From positions 1,488,001 to 1,552,000 of the forward strand of contig NZ_CP034909.1 in NCBI RefSeq assembly GCF_008932245.1: a DNA stretch of 64,000 bases. The letters are read 5' to 3'. Origin of the DNA: Sinorhizobium alkalisoli. GTDB lineage: Bacteria > Pseudomonadota > Alphaproteobacteria > Rhizobiales > Rhizobiaceae. The notes under the pieces are model-generated. The model saw only the letters and a list, made by a program, of their open reading frames with translations, was not told where the DNA came from and made no database searches. Position numbers and translations under genes: made by a program. Shown piece after piece: positions 28,556 through 38,372 of the stretch (position 1 is the stretch's first letter; each line of letters starts with the position of its first letter).

Positions 28556-29890
28556 GTGTCTGTTCGTCCGGCAAACGGCGCTTTCGGGAGACGATCGCAG
28601 AGCCACGTCCTGATTCTCGCAAGCGGCAACAGGATCAGGCATGTCACCATTCGTCCGTGGATGGTGGCCATCACTACCTCCATTATCGGCGCATTCGCCA
28701 TCGGCTATCTGGCCGCGACCACCTATCTCGTGCTTCGCGACGATTTGATCGGTGGCACGATCGCCCGCCAGGCGCGCATGCAGCACGAATATGAGGACCG
28801 AATCACCGCGCTTCGCGCGCAGGTCGACCGGGTGACGAGCCGGCAATTGCTGGACCAGCAGGTCGTCGAGGAGAAGGTCGAAAAACTCCTGCAGCAGCAG
28901 CTCGAGATTTCGTCGCGCGGCGAGCGGCTGGACGCTCTGGGCATCGGTCCTGAATCAGTTGTACCGATCGGGCACGATGCATCGCTGCCCAACACGGAGC
29001 CGCTGGCTTACGAGGAACACGCCGGCACCAAAAGCGGGCTCGAGGCGATCGAAAAGATCATCGGCATGGCCGAGCCGAACAACGGTGCGCCCACTGCTCG
29101 CGCAGCGTTTGCGCCGATCACGGCCACGGCTGGGGCCGGAGAGACCACATCCGACCGCGCCGACCGGGTCTTCTCGAGGGTGACGCTGTCCCTGAAAGGT
29201 GTCGCGCACGAGCAGATGGCCCATATCCGGCAAATGACGGACGGCGCACTGCGCGTCTCCGAGGCCATCAGATCGATCGTCGATCGGACGGGGGTCGTCC
29301 TGCCCGATCATGAAGCGGCCGACGTCACATCCGCTGTCTTGAGAACCGGCGAATCGACGGGGATTGGCGGGCCCTTTGTCGAGCCGCAACGGGAGGATGA
29401 ATTCGAGCAGTCCCTGGCTGCACTCGACAGCGCCCTTCTCGAACTGGAACAGACCCGCGCCGCTGCCCGAAAGCTGCCGCTTGCAAGTCCGGCGCCGGCA
29501 AACGATATCACCAGCACTTTCGGGAACCGGCTGGACCCGTTTTTCGGCCGGTTGGCGCTTCACGCCGGCGTCGACTTCCGTGCACAGACCGGCACGCGCA
29601 TCCGGTCGACCGCGGCGGGAACGGTGACGGCCGCGGGGGCGGCGGGCGGCTACGGCAATTTGATCGAAATCGACCATGGCAACGGCGTGTCGACGCGGTA
29701 CGCGCATCTCGCGGTTGTTCTGGTCAATGTCGGCGACCGCGTGAAGGCCGATCAGGTGATCGGCAAATCCGGCAGCACCGGCCGCTCGACCGGCCCTCAT
29801 CTTCACTACGAAGTGCGGTTGAACGGCGAGGCCGTCGATCCGATGCGGTTCCTGAGCGCCGGGGCAAAACTCGCCGACTACATCGATTGA
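28556..29890 (+). CDS. M23-family peptidoglycan peptidase, membrane-anchored with coiled coil
   Basis: A 444-residue envelope protein. A transmembrane segment lies at about residues 36-58, then a coiled coil at about 68-125 rich in Glu, Gln and Leu, a long linker, and a C-terminal M23 (LytM) domain at about 325-435. The zinc ligands are present: HAGVDFRAQTG (HxxxD) and GPHLHYEVR (HxH). It is therefore probably an active endopeptidase cleaving peptide cross-links, or a regulator of amidases as in other coiled-coil M23 proteins. The GTG at 28556 follows a GGTGGGGG stretch. No FtsEX partner is nearby. Confidence 0.9.
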   Translation: MSVRPANGAFGRRSQSHVLILASGNRIRHVTIRPWMVAITTSIIGAFAIGYLAATTYLVLRDDLIGGTIARQARMQHEYEDRITALRAQVDRVTSRQLLDQQVVEEKVEKLLQQQLEISSRGERLDALGIGPESVVPIGHDASLPNTEPLAYEEHAGTKSGLEAIEKIIGMAEPNNGAPTARAAFAPITATAGAGETTSDRADRVFSRVTLSLKGVAHEQMAHIRQMTDGALRVSEAIRSIVDRTGVVLPDHEAADVTSAVLRTGESTGIGGPFVEPQREDEFEQSLAALDSALLELEQTRAAARKLPLASPAPANDITSTFGNRLDPFFGRLALHAGVDFRAQTGTRIRSTAAGTVTAAGAAGGYGNLIEIDHGNGVSTRYAHLAVVLVNVGDRVKADQVIGKSGSTGRSTGPHLHYEVRLNGEAVDPMRFLSAGAKLADYID

Positions 29891-29919
29891 AGGCGGCCGG
29901 GACGGTCAAGCCTTGAAGG

Positions 29920-29936
29920 AAAACCGGGTGGTTTTT
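29920..29936 (+). terminator. Weak hairpin and T-run after the M23 gene
   Basis: AAAACC and GGTTTT flank a 4-nt loop, and the run of T continues to 29936. The stem is short and A/U-rich, so termination would be partial. Part of this element (GGTGGTTTTTC and GTTCTATTGA) is repeated about 95-110 bases further on in the helicase leader. Confidence 0.4.
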
Positions 29937-30078
29937 CGTTCTATTGACCGCCGCACGCATCAAGATGCTGGATTTCTTGACTTTCGGCGACTTCCGCCTT
30001 AAGAGCGCTGGCACGTGGTGGTGGTTTTTCACCGACCGACCTTATGTTCTATTGAACGAAACGGAAACAGTTTCCACA

Positions 30079-31581
<1,503 letters not shown>

Positions 31582-31593
31582 TATCCGGGTGTC

Positions 31594-32001
31594 ATGGCAT
31601 ACCCCGGAATCGACTTTCCAGGACTTGGCTGCGGACTTGCGGTTCTTCGCGACGGCAGGATCCTGCTCTGCCGCCGGCTGAAGGCGCCGGAGGCGGGCCA
31701 CTGGAGCATCGTCGGCGGCAAGGTCGACCACATGGAACGGGCGCAGGACGCTGCCCGGCGCGAGGCGGAAGAGGAAAGCGGGCTGTCGATCCATTCGACA
31801 CGCTTTCTCTGCGTCAGTGAGCAGATGATCGAAGCCGACCGCCAGCACTGGATCTCGCTGATTTACGTGACGGACGATTTTTCCGGCGAGCCGCGCCTCA
31901 CGGAGCCGGACAAGCTGTCCGATATCGGCTGGTTCGACCTCTCCGCCCTGCCCCAGCCGCTGTCACGCTTCGCAGCCGATGCCGTGCGGGCGCTTGACTG
32001 A
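31594..32001 (+). CDS. NUDIX hydrolase
   Basis: A 135-residue cytoplasmic pyrophosphohydrolase. The Nudix box GX5EX7REUXEEXGU is fully present from GGKVDHMERAQDAARR through REAEEESGL at about residues 40-63. It hydrolyses a nucleoside diphosphate linked to another group; the substrate is not deducible from the sequence. It starts 12 nt after the helicase stop and is probably cotranscribed with it, which could suggest a role in RNA or nucleotide turnover (inference). Its length is that of small MutT-like enzymes. Confidence 0.9.
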   Translation: MAYPGIDFPGLGCGLAVLRDGRILLCRRLKAPEAGHWSIVGGKVDHMERAQDAARREAEEESGLSIHSTRFLCVSEQMIEADRQHWISLIYVTDDFSGEPRLTEPDKLSDIGWFDLSALPQPLSRFAADAVRALD

Positions 32002-32190
32002 ACACAACACGCCGGATGGGAATGGGTGTGCTTCATCCGCCGCATTCGCACCTCGCCAATTCCTCTTGGCCTGCCGGCCATCTCCCCTACAAGGCCGCCC
32101 AAGGTGAACACTGACCTGTCGAACCGCTGCCCGGGCTTCGGCGCCGTCAGGCGATCTCAAGCTCACGCAGGGGTACCCGTCAGGACCCAA

Positions 32191-34002
32191 TCACCTGTCG
32201 GGGGATAATTTCCGCTTCGTTTTTTCTTTCACCCACCTCCAAATCTCCTCACCGCTTAAGAACAATGGAATCTGGGCTTGGCCTTGGGCCTGGTCCACCG
32301 CTAGTCCAACTTCCGCGATTTCCCCATCCGCGCGGACATCGCGCACGACCAGGTCGACCTCGCCGCATGCAACTCTGTCTCCCACTTCGGCTGTTCCGCC
32401 GAGCCGCTGCACCATGAAATCTGCGATCGAATTGTTCAAATGCCGTTCCGGAACGGATTGCAGATCATAGGCATCTACGAGCAAAGAGAGCGGCTTCTTC
32501 GGGTCAAGCGTGAACCTGCCGAAGAACTCGGCGTCGTCCTGACTCAAGCGCTTGGGACTTGCGAAAAGGCGGTCCAGCAGCCGGATATATTGCGGAGCGA
32601 CGAACATATAGACCAGGTCATTTTTCTGCAGGTGCCCCGCATACTGATACCGCATGGATCGGCCGTCGCGAACGACCAGCGACGGCCGCGCCCACCGCGG
32701 CAGGCGCTCGCCCTGCAGGACAGGACTTTCATTGACCACCCGATAAACGATCAATTCGTGATGGGATCTTCCCGGCAGATCGAGTCCCACCCGTTCGACC
32801 GGCCCGATTCTTGCGGGAACGATGAGCCCGAGCCATCGAGCCATCGGCCGGATCGTCCATCCCTGGAGCAGGAGCGAGGTGAGCACGATGATGTAGGCGA
32901 TGTTGAATAACAGCTGCCCGTTTTCCAATCCTCCGGCCAAGGGGATGATGCCAAGCAGGATCGAGACCGCCCCGCGAAGGCCGACCCAGGAGATGAACGC
33001 CGTTTCATTGCGCTGATAGCGGAATGGCAGCAGGCACAGCCAGATCGCCATCGGCCGGCAGATGAATGTCAGCCCGAGTGCGATGGCGATTGCAGGGATC
33101 GCGACGTCCAGGAATTCTGATGGAGTGGCGAGCAATCCCAGCGTCAGGAACATGGCAATCTGAGCGATCCAGGTGAGCCCTTCCATGAAGCGTCGCAGCC
33201 CGGCATGCCCAGTGATCTGGCTGTTGCCGGCAACCAGCCCTGCAACATAAACGGCGAGGAAGCCGCTGCCCCCCATCACACCCACCAATCCGAACAGGCA
33301 AATCGCCGACGAAATGACGCCAATGGGATAGAGTGCTCCTTCGAGCTTTATCCGGTTGGCGGCAGCTACGATCGCGTAGCCGCCGATGATCCCGGTGATG
33401 GCGCCCATGCCCATCTGCATCGCGAAACCCGTCGCGATCTCCTGCCAGAGGTCTTTCTGGTTCCCGCCCGCGAGGATGAGCTCAAGCAGAATAAGAGTGA
33501 GGAAGATTGCCATGGGATCGTTCGATCCGGACTCCACCTCGAGCGTCGAGCGCACGTGATCCCGGATGGTGATACCGCCGACACGCAGCAGGAAGAACAC
33601 CGCGGCTGCGTCCGTGGACGCGACGATCGCGCCGAGGAGGAATGCCTCCAGCCAAGGGAGGCCGAGAACATAATGAGCGGCCACTCCGACTAGGCCAGCC
33701 GTAAGGGCCACGCCCAGAGTGGCCAGCGTGATGGCCGGTGCCGCGGCCTGCCTGAAGGATTTGAGCTTGGTGTCGAAGCCGGAGTCGAAAAGGATGATCG
33801 CGAGTGCCAGGCTGCCGATCAGATACGCCGACTCTGCATCGTCATAGCTGATGCCGAAACCATCCTCGCCGGCAAGGAGACCAACGCCCAGGAAGACCAG
33901 CAGCAGAGGCGCACCGAAGCGGTACGCCAACGCGCTGCTCATCACCGACGCCAGCACGAGGGCAGCGGCCACAAGGAAAGCCGGGAAGATCGCATCTAGC
34001 AT
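32191..34002 (-). CDS. Potassium/proton antiporter, NhaP2/CvrA-like
   Basis: A 603-residue CPA1-family antiporter. About twelve hydrophobic helices occupy residues 5-385; the ion-binding region shows GAIVASTDAAAVFFLL and ESGSNDPMAIFL with the conserved Asn-Asp pair. The cytoplasmic C-terminus has a TrkA-C-like regulatory domain (about 400-480) and a CorC/HlyC-type domain (about 495-585), the arrangement of NhaP2. These proteins exchange K+ or Na+ for H+ and help control cell volume and pH. It stands alone, 132 bases downstream of the universal stress gene's 3' end. Confidence 0.9.
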   Translation of the reverse strand: MLDAIFPAFLVAAALVLASVMSSALAYRFGAPLLLVFLGVGLLAGEDGFGISYDDAESAYLIGSLALAIILFDSGFDTKLKSFRQAAAPAITLATLGVALTAGLVGVAAHYVLGLPWLEAFLLGAIVASTDAAAVFFLLRVGGITIRDHVRSTLEVESGSNDPMAIFLTLILLELILAGGNQKDLWQEIATGFAMQMGMGAITGIIGGYAIVAAANRIKLEGALYPIGVISSAICLFGLVGVMGGSGFLAVYVAGLVAGNSQITGHAGLRRFMEGLTWIAQIAMFLTLGLLATPSEFLDVAIPAIAIALGLTFICRPMAIWLCLLPFRYQRNETAFISWVGLRGAVSILLGIIPLAGGLENGQLLFNIAYIIVLTSLLLQGWTIRPMARWLGLIVPARIGPVERVGLDLPGRSHHELIVYRVVNESPVLQGERLPRWARPSLVVRDGRSMRYQYAGHLQKNDLVYMFVAPQYIRLLDRLFASPKRLSQDDAEFFGRFTLDPKKPLSLLVDAYDLQSVPERHLNNSIADFMVQRLGGTAEVGDRVACGEVDLVVRDVRADGEIAEVGLAVDQAQGQAQIPLFLSGEEIWRWVKEKTKRKLSPDR

Positions 34003-34134
34003 CGTTCGGCCTGGCGGCGCCTCCTTCCTCAGTTCGGTGGGTGAACATCATGTAAGTCGATACGTATCCTTATGGCCGCTGTGATTGCGACAGGCAAGGA
34101 ACGGCCGGCATTTGCAATACAGGATGTTATCAGC

Positions 34135-35004
34135 CTACGGGATGTTTCGGCTTGCCGGAACGGCGAGGATATCGCATTCGACTCGCCTAAGTACCTCGTC
34201 CGCCACGCTCCCGAGCAGAAGGCGTTTCAACCCGCCATGCCCGCGCGTGCCGATGACGAGAAGATCCGGCTGCAACTGATGGATGCCGACGTCGATTGCT
34301 GCAAAGGGCGTACCCTTCTCGATCAGGAGAAGGTTCGACAGTTTGCCGAAGCCGTGGTCGCGAAGGAATTTAGTGATTGCCGTACGAGCTTGGCTGGCGC
34401 TTACCGCGACATGCTTGTTCACCCGGTGCGCTTCGACGCCGGCATAATACATCATGCCTTCGCCGAGCGGGACGAATCCATGGACGGCGGCATCCCGATC
34501 TGGCTCGAGCAGGCCCAGGCTTCGGGCGGTGTGGAGAGCATGAGCCGATGCTTCGGACAGATCGACCGCGGCCATCACGTTCGAATAGGCCGCATCATCA
34601 TCGCGATTGACCATCAGAACAGGGCGACCGCCGAGGCGCACCACGCGCTCGATCGTCGTGCCTGTAAAGATATCTCCAAGCAGGCGCTTTCGATGCGCGC
34701 CCATCACGATCAGATCGGCGTCGAGCCGGTGCGCCTCGTCGGCGATCGCTCTGAAGGGATCGCCTGCAACCACCGAGACGGACGACAGGGCCGCGACGTC
34801 ACCCACAGACGCACGGTCGAGCTCGTCGCGAAGAACTGCCTCAGCGGCGCGGCTTTCCTGGGCGATTAGCGCCTGCGGCTGGTCGTCATCCACCACGTGA
34901 AGAACCGAGAGCCACGAACCGAACTGCTTCGCCAGGGCCACCGCGCGCCGAAGCGCACGTCGTGATCGCTCCGACAAATCCGATGATATGAGTATTCGCC
35001 GCAT
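34135..35004 (-). CDS. Universal stress protein with two Usp domains
   Basis: A 289-residue cytoplasmic protein with Usp domains at about residues 1-145 and 150-285. The second retains the ATP-binding signature G-x2-G-x9-G-(S/T), seen as GTRGHGGLKRLLLGS. The first has GAHRKRLLGDIFTGT, with the second glycine replaced by arginine, so nucleotide binding there may be lost. The N-terminus MRRILISSDLSERS is typical. Usp proteins support survival under stress; partners are not known here. Both neighbours are on the same strand but separated by more than 130 bases. Confidence 0.9.
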   Translation of the reverse strand: MRRILISSDLSERSRRALRRAVALAKQFGSWLSVLHVVDDDQPQALIAQESRAAEAVLRDELDRASVGDVAALSSVSVVAGDPFRAIADEAHRLDADLIVMGAHRKRLLGDIFTGTTIERVVRLGGRPVLMVNRDDDAAYSNVMAAVDLSEASAHALHTARSLGLLEPDRDAAVHGFVPLGEGMMYYAGVEAHRVNKHVAVSASQARTAITKFLRDHGFGKLSNLLLIEKGTPFAAIDVGIHQLQPDLLVIGTRGHGGLKRLLLGSVADEVLRRVECDILAVPASRNIP

Positions 35005-35329
35005 GTGCCGATCTCGGGTGAGGTATTCTTCCTCATAGTAGGGCTGCCGTTGCTGATATCCACCCTGTAGGTCGTTGGCCGCACCAATGCCCGAGCTGGT
35101 TTCCCCTTGCCGTCGCCTTGGGATCGGCTTCGTCGGCGTGGTGCCGGCTCATATCGCAAGACCGAGCAGGCGCCAACGGCGATCTCATCCCGCCGGCAGG
35201 CCGGATGAAATCGCCCGGATCGCGCTGGCCTCGCCCCCTCGCTCACTGTCGGCCTGACCGTGCACTATTCTTGCCCCGGGGAAATGGCGGCCAGAGGGGA
35301 CAGTCCGACCCAACCCGAACGGCCCGCCC
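35005..35329. other. Intergenic region upstream of the universal stress gene
   Basis: 325 bases between the universal stress gene and the TfoX-N gene. It presumably holds the stress gene's promoter. No open frame with family features, no terminator and no repeat of note were recognised. Confidence 0.4.
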
Positions 35330-35647
35330 TCACTTTTTCGCCCTGAGCGCCGCTGCATAGGCCATCCGCACCCAGCGGCCCATCTCGTCCGGATCGTCGA
35401 AGGCCGACTCGGGAATGCTCCAGTAGGGCATCTTCACCGGTTTGCCCTTGCCGTCATAGCTCCACTGGCGGCTGCCCGCCTCTTCTAGCTCCGGCGCCGT
35501 TTCCGCATCGCCCTTCAAGAGGATCTCGCCGTCGACTTCGACCGCAAGGATGACACCCTGGAAATAGACGCCCTTGCCGCCGAACATGCGGCGGATCGTG
35601 ACGGGTCCCAGCGTCTCGAACATGTCCTCGATCGCCGCATTGTCCAT
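35330..35647 (-). CDS. TfoX/Sxy N-terminal domain protein
   Basis: A 105-residue protein consisting only of the TfoX N-terminal domain. The family signature is RRMFGGKGVYFQGVILAVE, followed by the conserved MPYWSIPESAFDDPDEM. Full Sxy/TfoX proteins regulate competence in gammaproteobacteria, but stand-alone N-domains are widespread in rhizobia and have no defined role. It begins 4 bases after the stop of the MocA-like fusion gene and so is likely the last cistron of the molybdenum-cofactor cluster transcript. Confidence 0.88.
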   Translation of the reverse strand: MDNAAIEDMFETLGPVTIRRMFGGKGVYFQGVILAVEVDGEILLKGDAETAPELEEAGSRQWSYDGKGKPVKMPYWSIPESAFDDPDEMGRWVRMAYAAALRAKK

Positions 35648-35651
35648 CGCT

Positions 35652-37280
35652 TTACTCCTTCAAAACGCCCCCGGCCGCGGCGATCGCTTCCGGCGTGTCG
35701 AGATCGATTCGCGCGGCGGCGCCAAGCTCGACATCGATAATGGGTAGACCGCATCGCTCGACGATATGCCTTGCGCCGACGTCGCCCACGAGTTGCCGCA
35801 CGGCGCCAAAGGTGCTTCGCGGCAGGATGACCGGATTGCCGCGTTGTCCTTCGGCAACCGCACGCACGACTGCGGCGCCGGACTCCGCATCGAAGGCACC
35901 GATCAGCCTGGTGAGGTGCTCGGCCGTGATCCCCGGCATATCCGCGAGCATAACCAGCATGCCTCCGGCTGCGTCGTCGAGCCCTGAAAGACCCGCCACC
36001 AGCGACGAAGCCATGCCGCTGGCAAAGTCGGGATTCGAGACGAACGTCACCGGCAGACCAGCAAGCGCGGCCCTGATTTCCGGCTCCCGATGCCCGGTGA
36101 CAACGATGACCTTGTCAGTGACCCCAGTATTCGTGGCGGCAAGCGCCGTTTCGACCGAGCGACGGACCAGCGGCACCCCATCGAACTCGGCGAGAAGCTT
36201 GTGCCTGCCCTCTGGCCCCATCCGGCTCGCCCGGCCGGCTGCCAGCACGACGATCGACACCGGCCCGCGGCGCGGCGCGACGGCGGCTTCGCGCGGCTGC
36301 GGTCGCGTGGGGATCTCCTTCAGCAAGCCTCCGACGCCGAGCGCGGTGATATCCATCGGGTTCGGCCATTCGCCGGCAAGAAGTCGGTCGAGAATCCAAT
36401 CGAATCCGTTCTCGCGCGGACTGCGGGCGCAACCGGGCGCACCGACGACCGGAATTTCGTCAAGTCGCCCGAGAACGAGCAGGTTACCCGGATCGACCGG
36501 CATGCCGACATGATCGACGCGGCCGCCCGCGCGTCGGATGGCGGCCGGCACGACATCGTCCGGATCGGCGACCGCCGAGGCTCCAAATACGACAATCAAA
36601 TCATGCGCCGCCCTCAATTCGGCAATGGCCTCGGCAACTGCCTCTTCCCTATGGGCCACGCGCCGTTCTGTCGCGAGATCGCTGCCGGAGCGCGCCAGGC
36701 GCGCGGCGAGCAGGACCCGCGTCTTATCCATCACTTGAACTTTGAGCGACGGCAACTGAGTTGCAATCAAGGCGACGCGGCGCGGCGCGAAGGGCTTGAC
36801 CTCGAAGGCCGGCTGCGCGCGGAGCACCGCCGCGGCCTCCTCGACAAATTTGCCCGGCACCGCCAACGGGATAATCTTGATCGTCGCCACCATGTCGCCT
36901 GCATTGACGGAAACGTGGTCGGGAAGACAAGCGAGCGTGATCGCGGGATCGATGCGGTTGACACGATCGACCACGGTGCTGCTGGCGACGAAAAGCCCTC
37001 TCGCCGTGGCATAGATATTCACCCGGCCGGTTGCCGCCGGCGAAATACGCAGGTGGTCCGGAGCGATTGCGGAGGCAAGTCGGGCCGCGGCGTCGTCCTC
37101 GGTCAAATCGCCCGCCTCGAGCCGAGCGACGATGAGCTCGTTCACATCGGTCTCGGCCAACAGCTGAAGGTCGGCCGCCGTCAGGCGGTGCCCCTTCGGT
37201 AGCTTTTGCGCTGCGGTCTTCACGGCGTGCGCGAGAATGGCGCCCTCGGCGGTAGAGAGGGCCACCGGGCCGAATTTCAT
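35652..37280 (-). CDS. Fused molybdopterin-binding and MocA-like nucleotidyltransferase protein
   Basis: A 542-residue two-domain protein. Residues about 1-335 are a molybdopterin-binding (MoeA/CinA-like) module; DLIVVFGASAVADPDDVVP is its conserved cofactor-binding loop. Residues about 345-540 are a MobA/MocA-like nucleotidyltransferase with the signature VVLAAGRASRMGPEGRHKLL and MLVMLADMPGITAEHL. MocA adds CMP to molybdopterin to make the cytosine dinucleotide cofactor used by xanthine-oxidase-family enzymes. The fusion would combine metal insertion and nucleotide attachment (inference). Its ATG overlaps the stop of the XdhC C-domain gene. Confidence 0.9.
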   Translation of the reverse strand: MKFGPVALSTAEGAILAHAVKTAAQKLPKGHRLTAADLQLLAETDVNELIVARLEAGDLTEDDAAARLASAIAPDHLRISPAATGRVNIYATARGLFVASSTVVDRVNRIDPAITLACLPDHVSVNAGDMVATIKIIPLAVPGKFVEEAAAVLRAQPAFEVKPFAPRRVALIATQLPSLKVQVMDKTRVLLAARLARSGSDLATERRVAHREEAVAEAIAELRAAHDLIVVFGASAVADPDDVVPAAIRRAGGRVDHVGMPVDPGNLLVLGRLDEIPVVGAPGCARSPRENGFDWILDRLLAGEWPNPMDITALGVGGLLKEIPTRPQPREAAVAPRRGPVSIVVLAAGRASRMGPEGRHKLLAEFDGVPLVRRSVETALAATNTGVTDKVIVVTGHREPEIRAALAGLPVTFVSNPDFASGMASSLVAGLSGLDDAAGGMLVMLADMPGITAEHLTRLIGAFDAESGAAVVRAVAEGQRGNPVILPRSTFGAVRQLVGDVGARHIVERCGLPIIDVELGAAARIDLDTPEAIAAAGGVLKE

Positions 37281-37981
37281 GATGCTTCCCCTCCCCAGCC
37301 GAGCTCGCGGTTGCGCAACGCTGCGACGATCTCCGCCAAGATGGCGACGGCAATTTCGGCCGGGCTCGCCGCGCCGATATCGAGGCCGATCGGCGCCCGG
37401 ATCCTGCCAATATCTTCGGCCGCGACGCCGGCCAGGCGCAGTCTCTCCATGCGGGCCGCATGTGTCTTGCGGCTGCCGAGGGCGCCGACATAGAAGCAGC
37501 CGCCCTCCAGGGCGGCTCGGATCGGAAAGTCGTCGATCTTGGGATCATGCGTCAGGGCGGCAAGCGCCGTATAGCGATCGAGCGGACGCCCGGGCAAGAC
37601 ATCCTCCGGCCAGTCCGCGATGAGTTCGACCCCTCGAAAACGCTCCCCCGTCGCGAACGCGGTCCGCGGATCGATGATGGACAGATCGAAGCCCGCGACC
37701 GGCGCAAGCTGCGCCAGGGCTTGCGAGATATGGACGGCGCCGATGACAACGATGCGCGGGGGAGGCAAATGCACATTGATGAAGAGCGAGCGCTCGCCAA
37801 CCACCGAGAGCGTCGGCCGCCCGGAACGGAGCGCATCGGAAATCGCGGCGTCCCATTCGGACGTCAGAGGCTCGCCCTCGAGAAAGGTTTGGGTGCGGCC
37901 GGTGGCGAGGTCTGTGACGGCGACTGAAGCCTGGCGGGCGGCGCGTGCCGAATTGAGTCTTTGGAGAGTGGCTATATCCAT
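37277..37981 (-). CDS. XdhC-like protein, C-terminal Rossmann domain
   Basis: A 234-residue protein with the XdhC Rossmann domain (IVVIGAVHISQALAQLAPVAGFDLSIIDPR, seen in two halves, and YVGALGSRKTHAARMERL, the conserved C-terminal block). XdhC binds the molybdenum cofactor and protects and inserts it, with its terminal sulfur, into xanthine-dehydrogenase-type enzymes. The N-terminal XdhC/CoxI domain is encoded separately by the gene that starts just upstream (stop at 37984), so the family protein is split in two. It overlaps the fused MocA-like gene by 4 bases. Confidence 0.9.
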   Translation of the reverse strand: MDIATLQRLNSARAARQASVAVTDLATGRTQTFLEGEPLTSEWDAAISDALRSGRPTLSVVGERSLFINVHLPPPRIVVIGAVHISQALAQLAPVAGFDLSIIDPRTAFATGERFRGVELIADWPEDVLPGRPLDRYTALAALTHDPKIDDFPIRAALEGGCFYVGALGSRKTHAARMERLRLAGVAAEDIGRIRAPIGLDIGAASPAEIAVAILAEIVAALRNRELGWGGEAS

Positions 37982-37983
37982 GG

Positions 37984-38316
37984 TCAGCCGTCGACGCGCT
38001 CGAGATAGACGCGGATCCGGCCACCACAGGAAAGGCCGACCCGCCATGCCGTCTCATCGGCGACACCGAATTCGAGGATCTTTGGCGCTCCCGACTGGAT
38101 GACGTCTGCCGCCTCGGCGATGACCGCACCCTCGACACAGCCACCCGAAACCGAACCCTGGAAGTTGCCCTCCCCGTCGATCACCAGGTGACTACCGACC
38201 GGCCGCGGCGCCGACCCCCAGGTCTCGATGACCGTCGCAAGGGCAACCGTCCGGCCTTGCCTGTGCCAGGTTTCGGCAATCTGCAGCGGGTCGAGGATAT
38301 TCGCTTCGCTTGTCAT
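37984..38316 (-). CDS. XdhC/CoxI-family N-terminal domain protein
   Basis: A 110-residue stand-alone XdhC_CoxI domain. Motifs include ALATVIETWGSAPRPVGSHL and GSVSGGCVEGAVIAEA, followed by GLSCGGRIRVYLE. The two cysteines in SGGCVEG and LSCGGR are the conserved sites implicated in cofactor or sulfur handling. It functions with the C-domain gene 2 nt downstream. In many bacteria the two domains form one XdhC chain of about 300 residues; the split form is common in cox-type clusters. Confidence 0.9.
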   Translation of the reverse strand: MTSEANILDPLQIAETWHRQGRTVALATVIETWGSAPRPVGSHLVIDGEGNFQGSVSGGCVEGAVIAEAADVIQSGAPKILEFGVADETAWRVGLSCGGRIRVYLERVDG

Positions 38317-38372
38317 CTTTGCTCTCTTCGTCTGATTAGATCAGAATGATCGACGCGCGTTTCAATCCCCGA

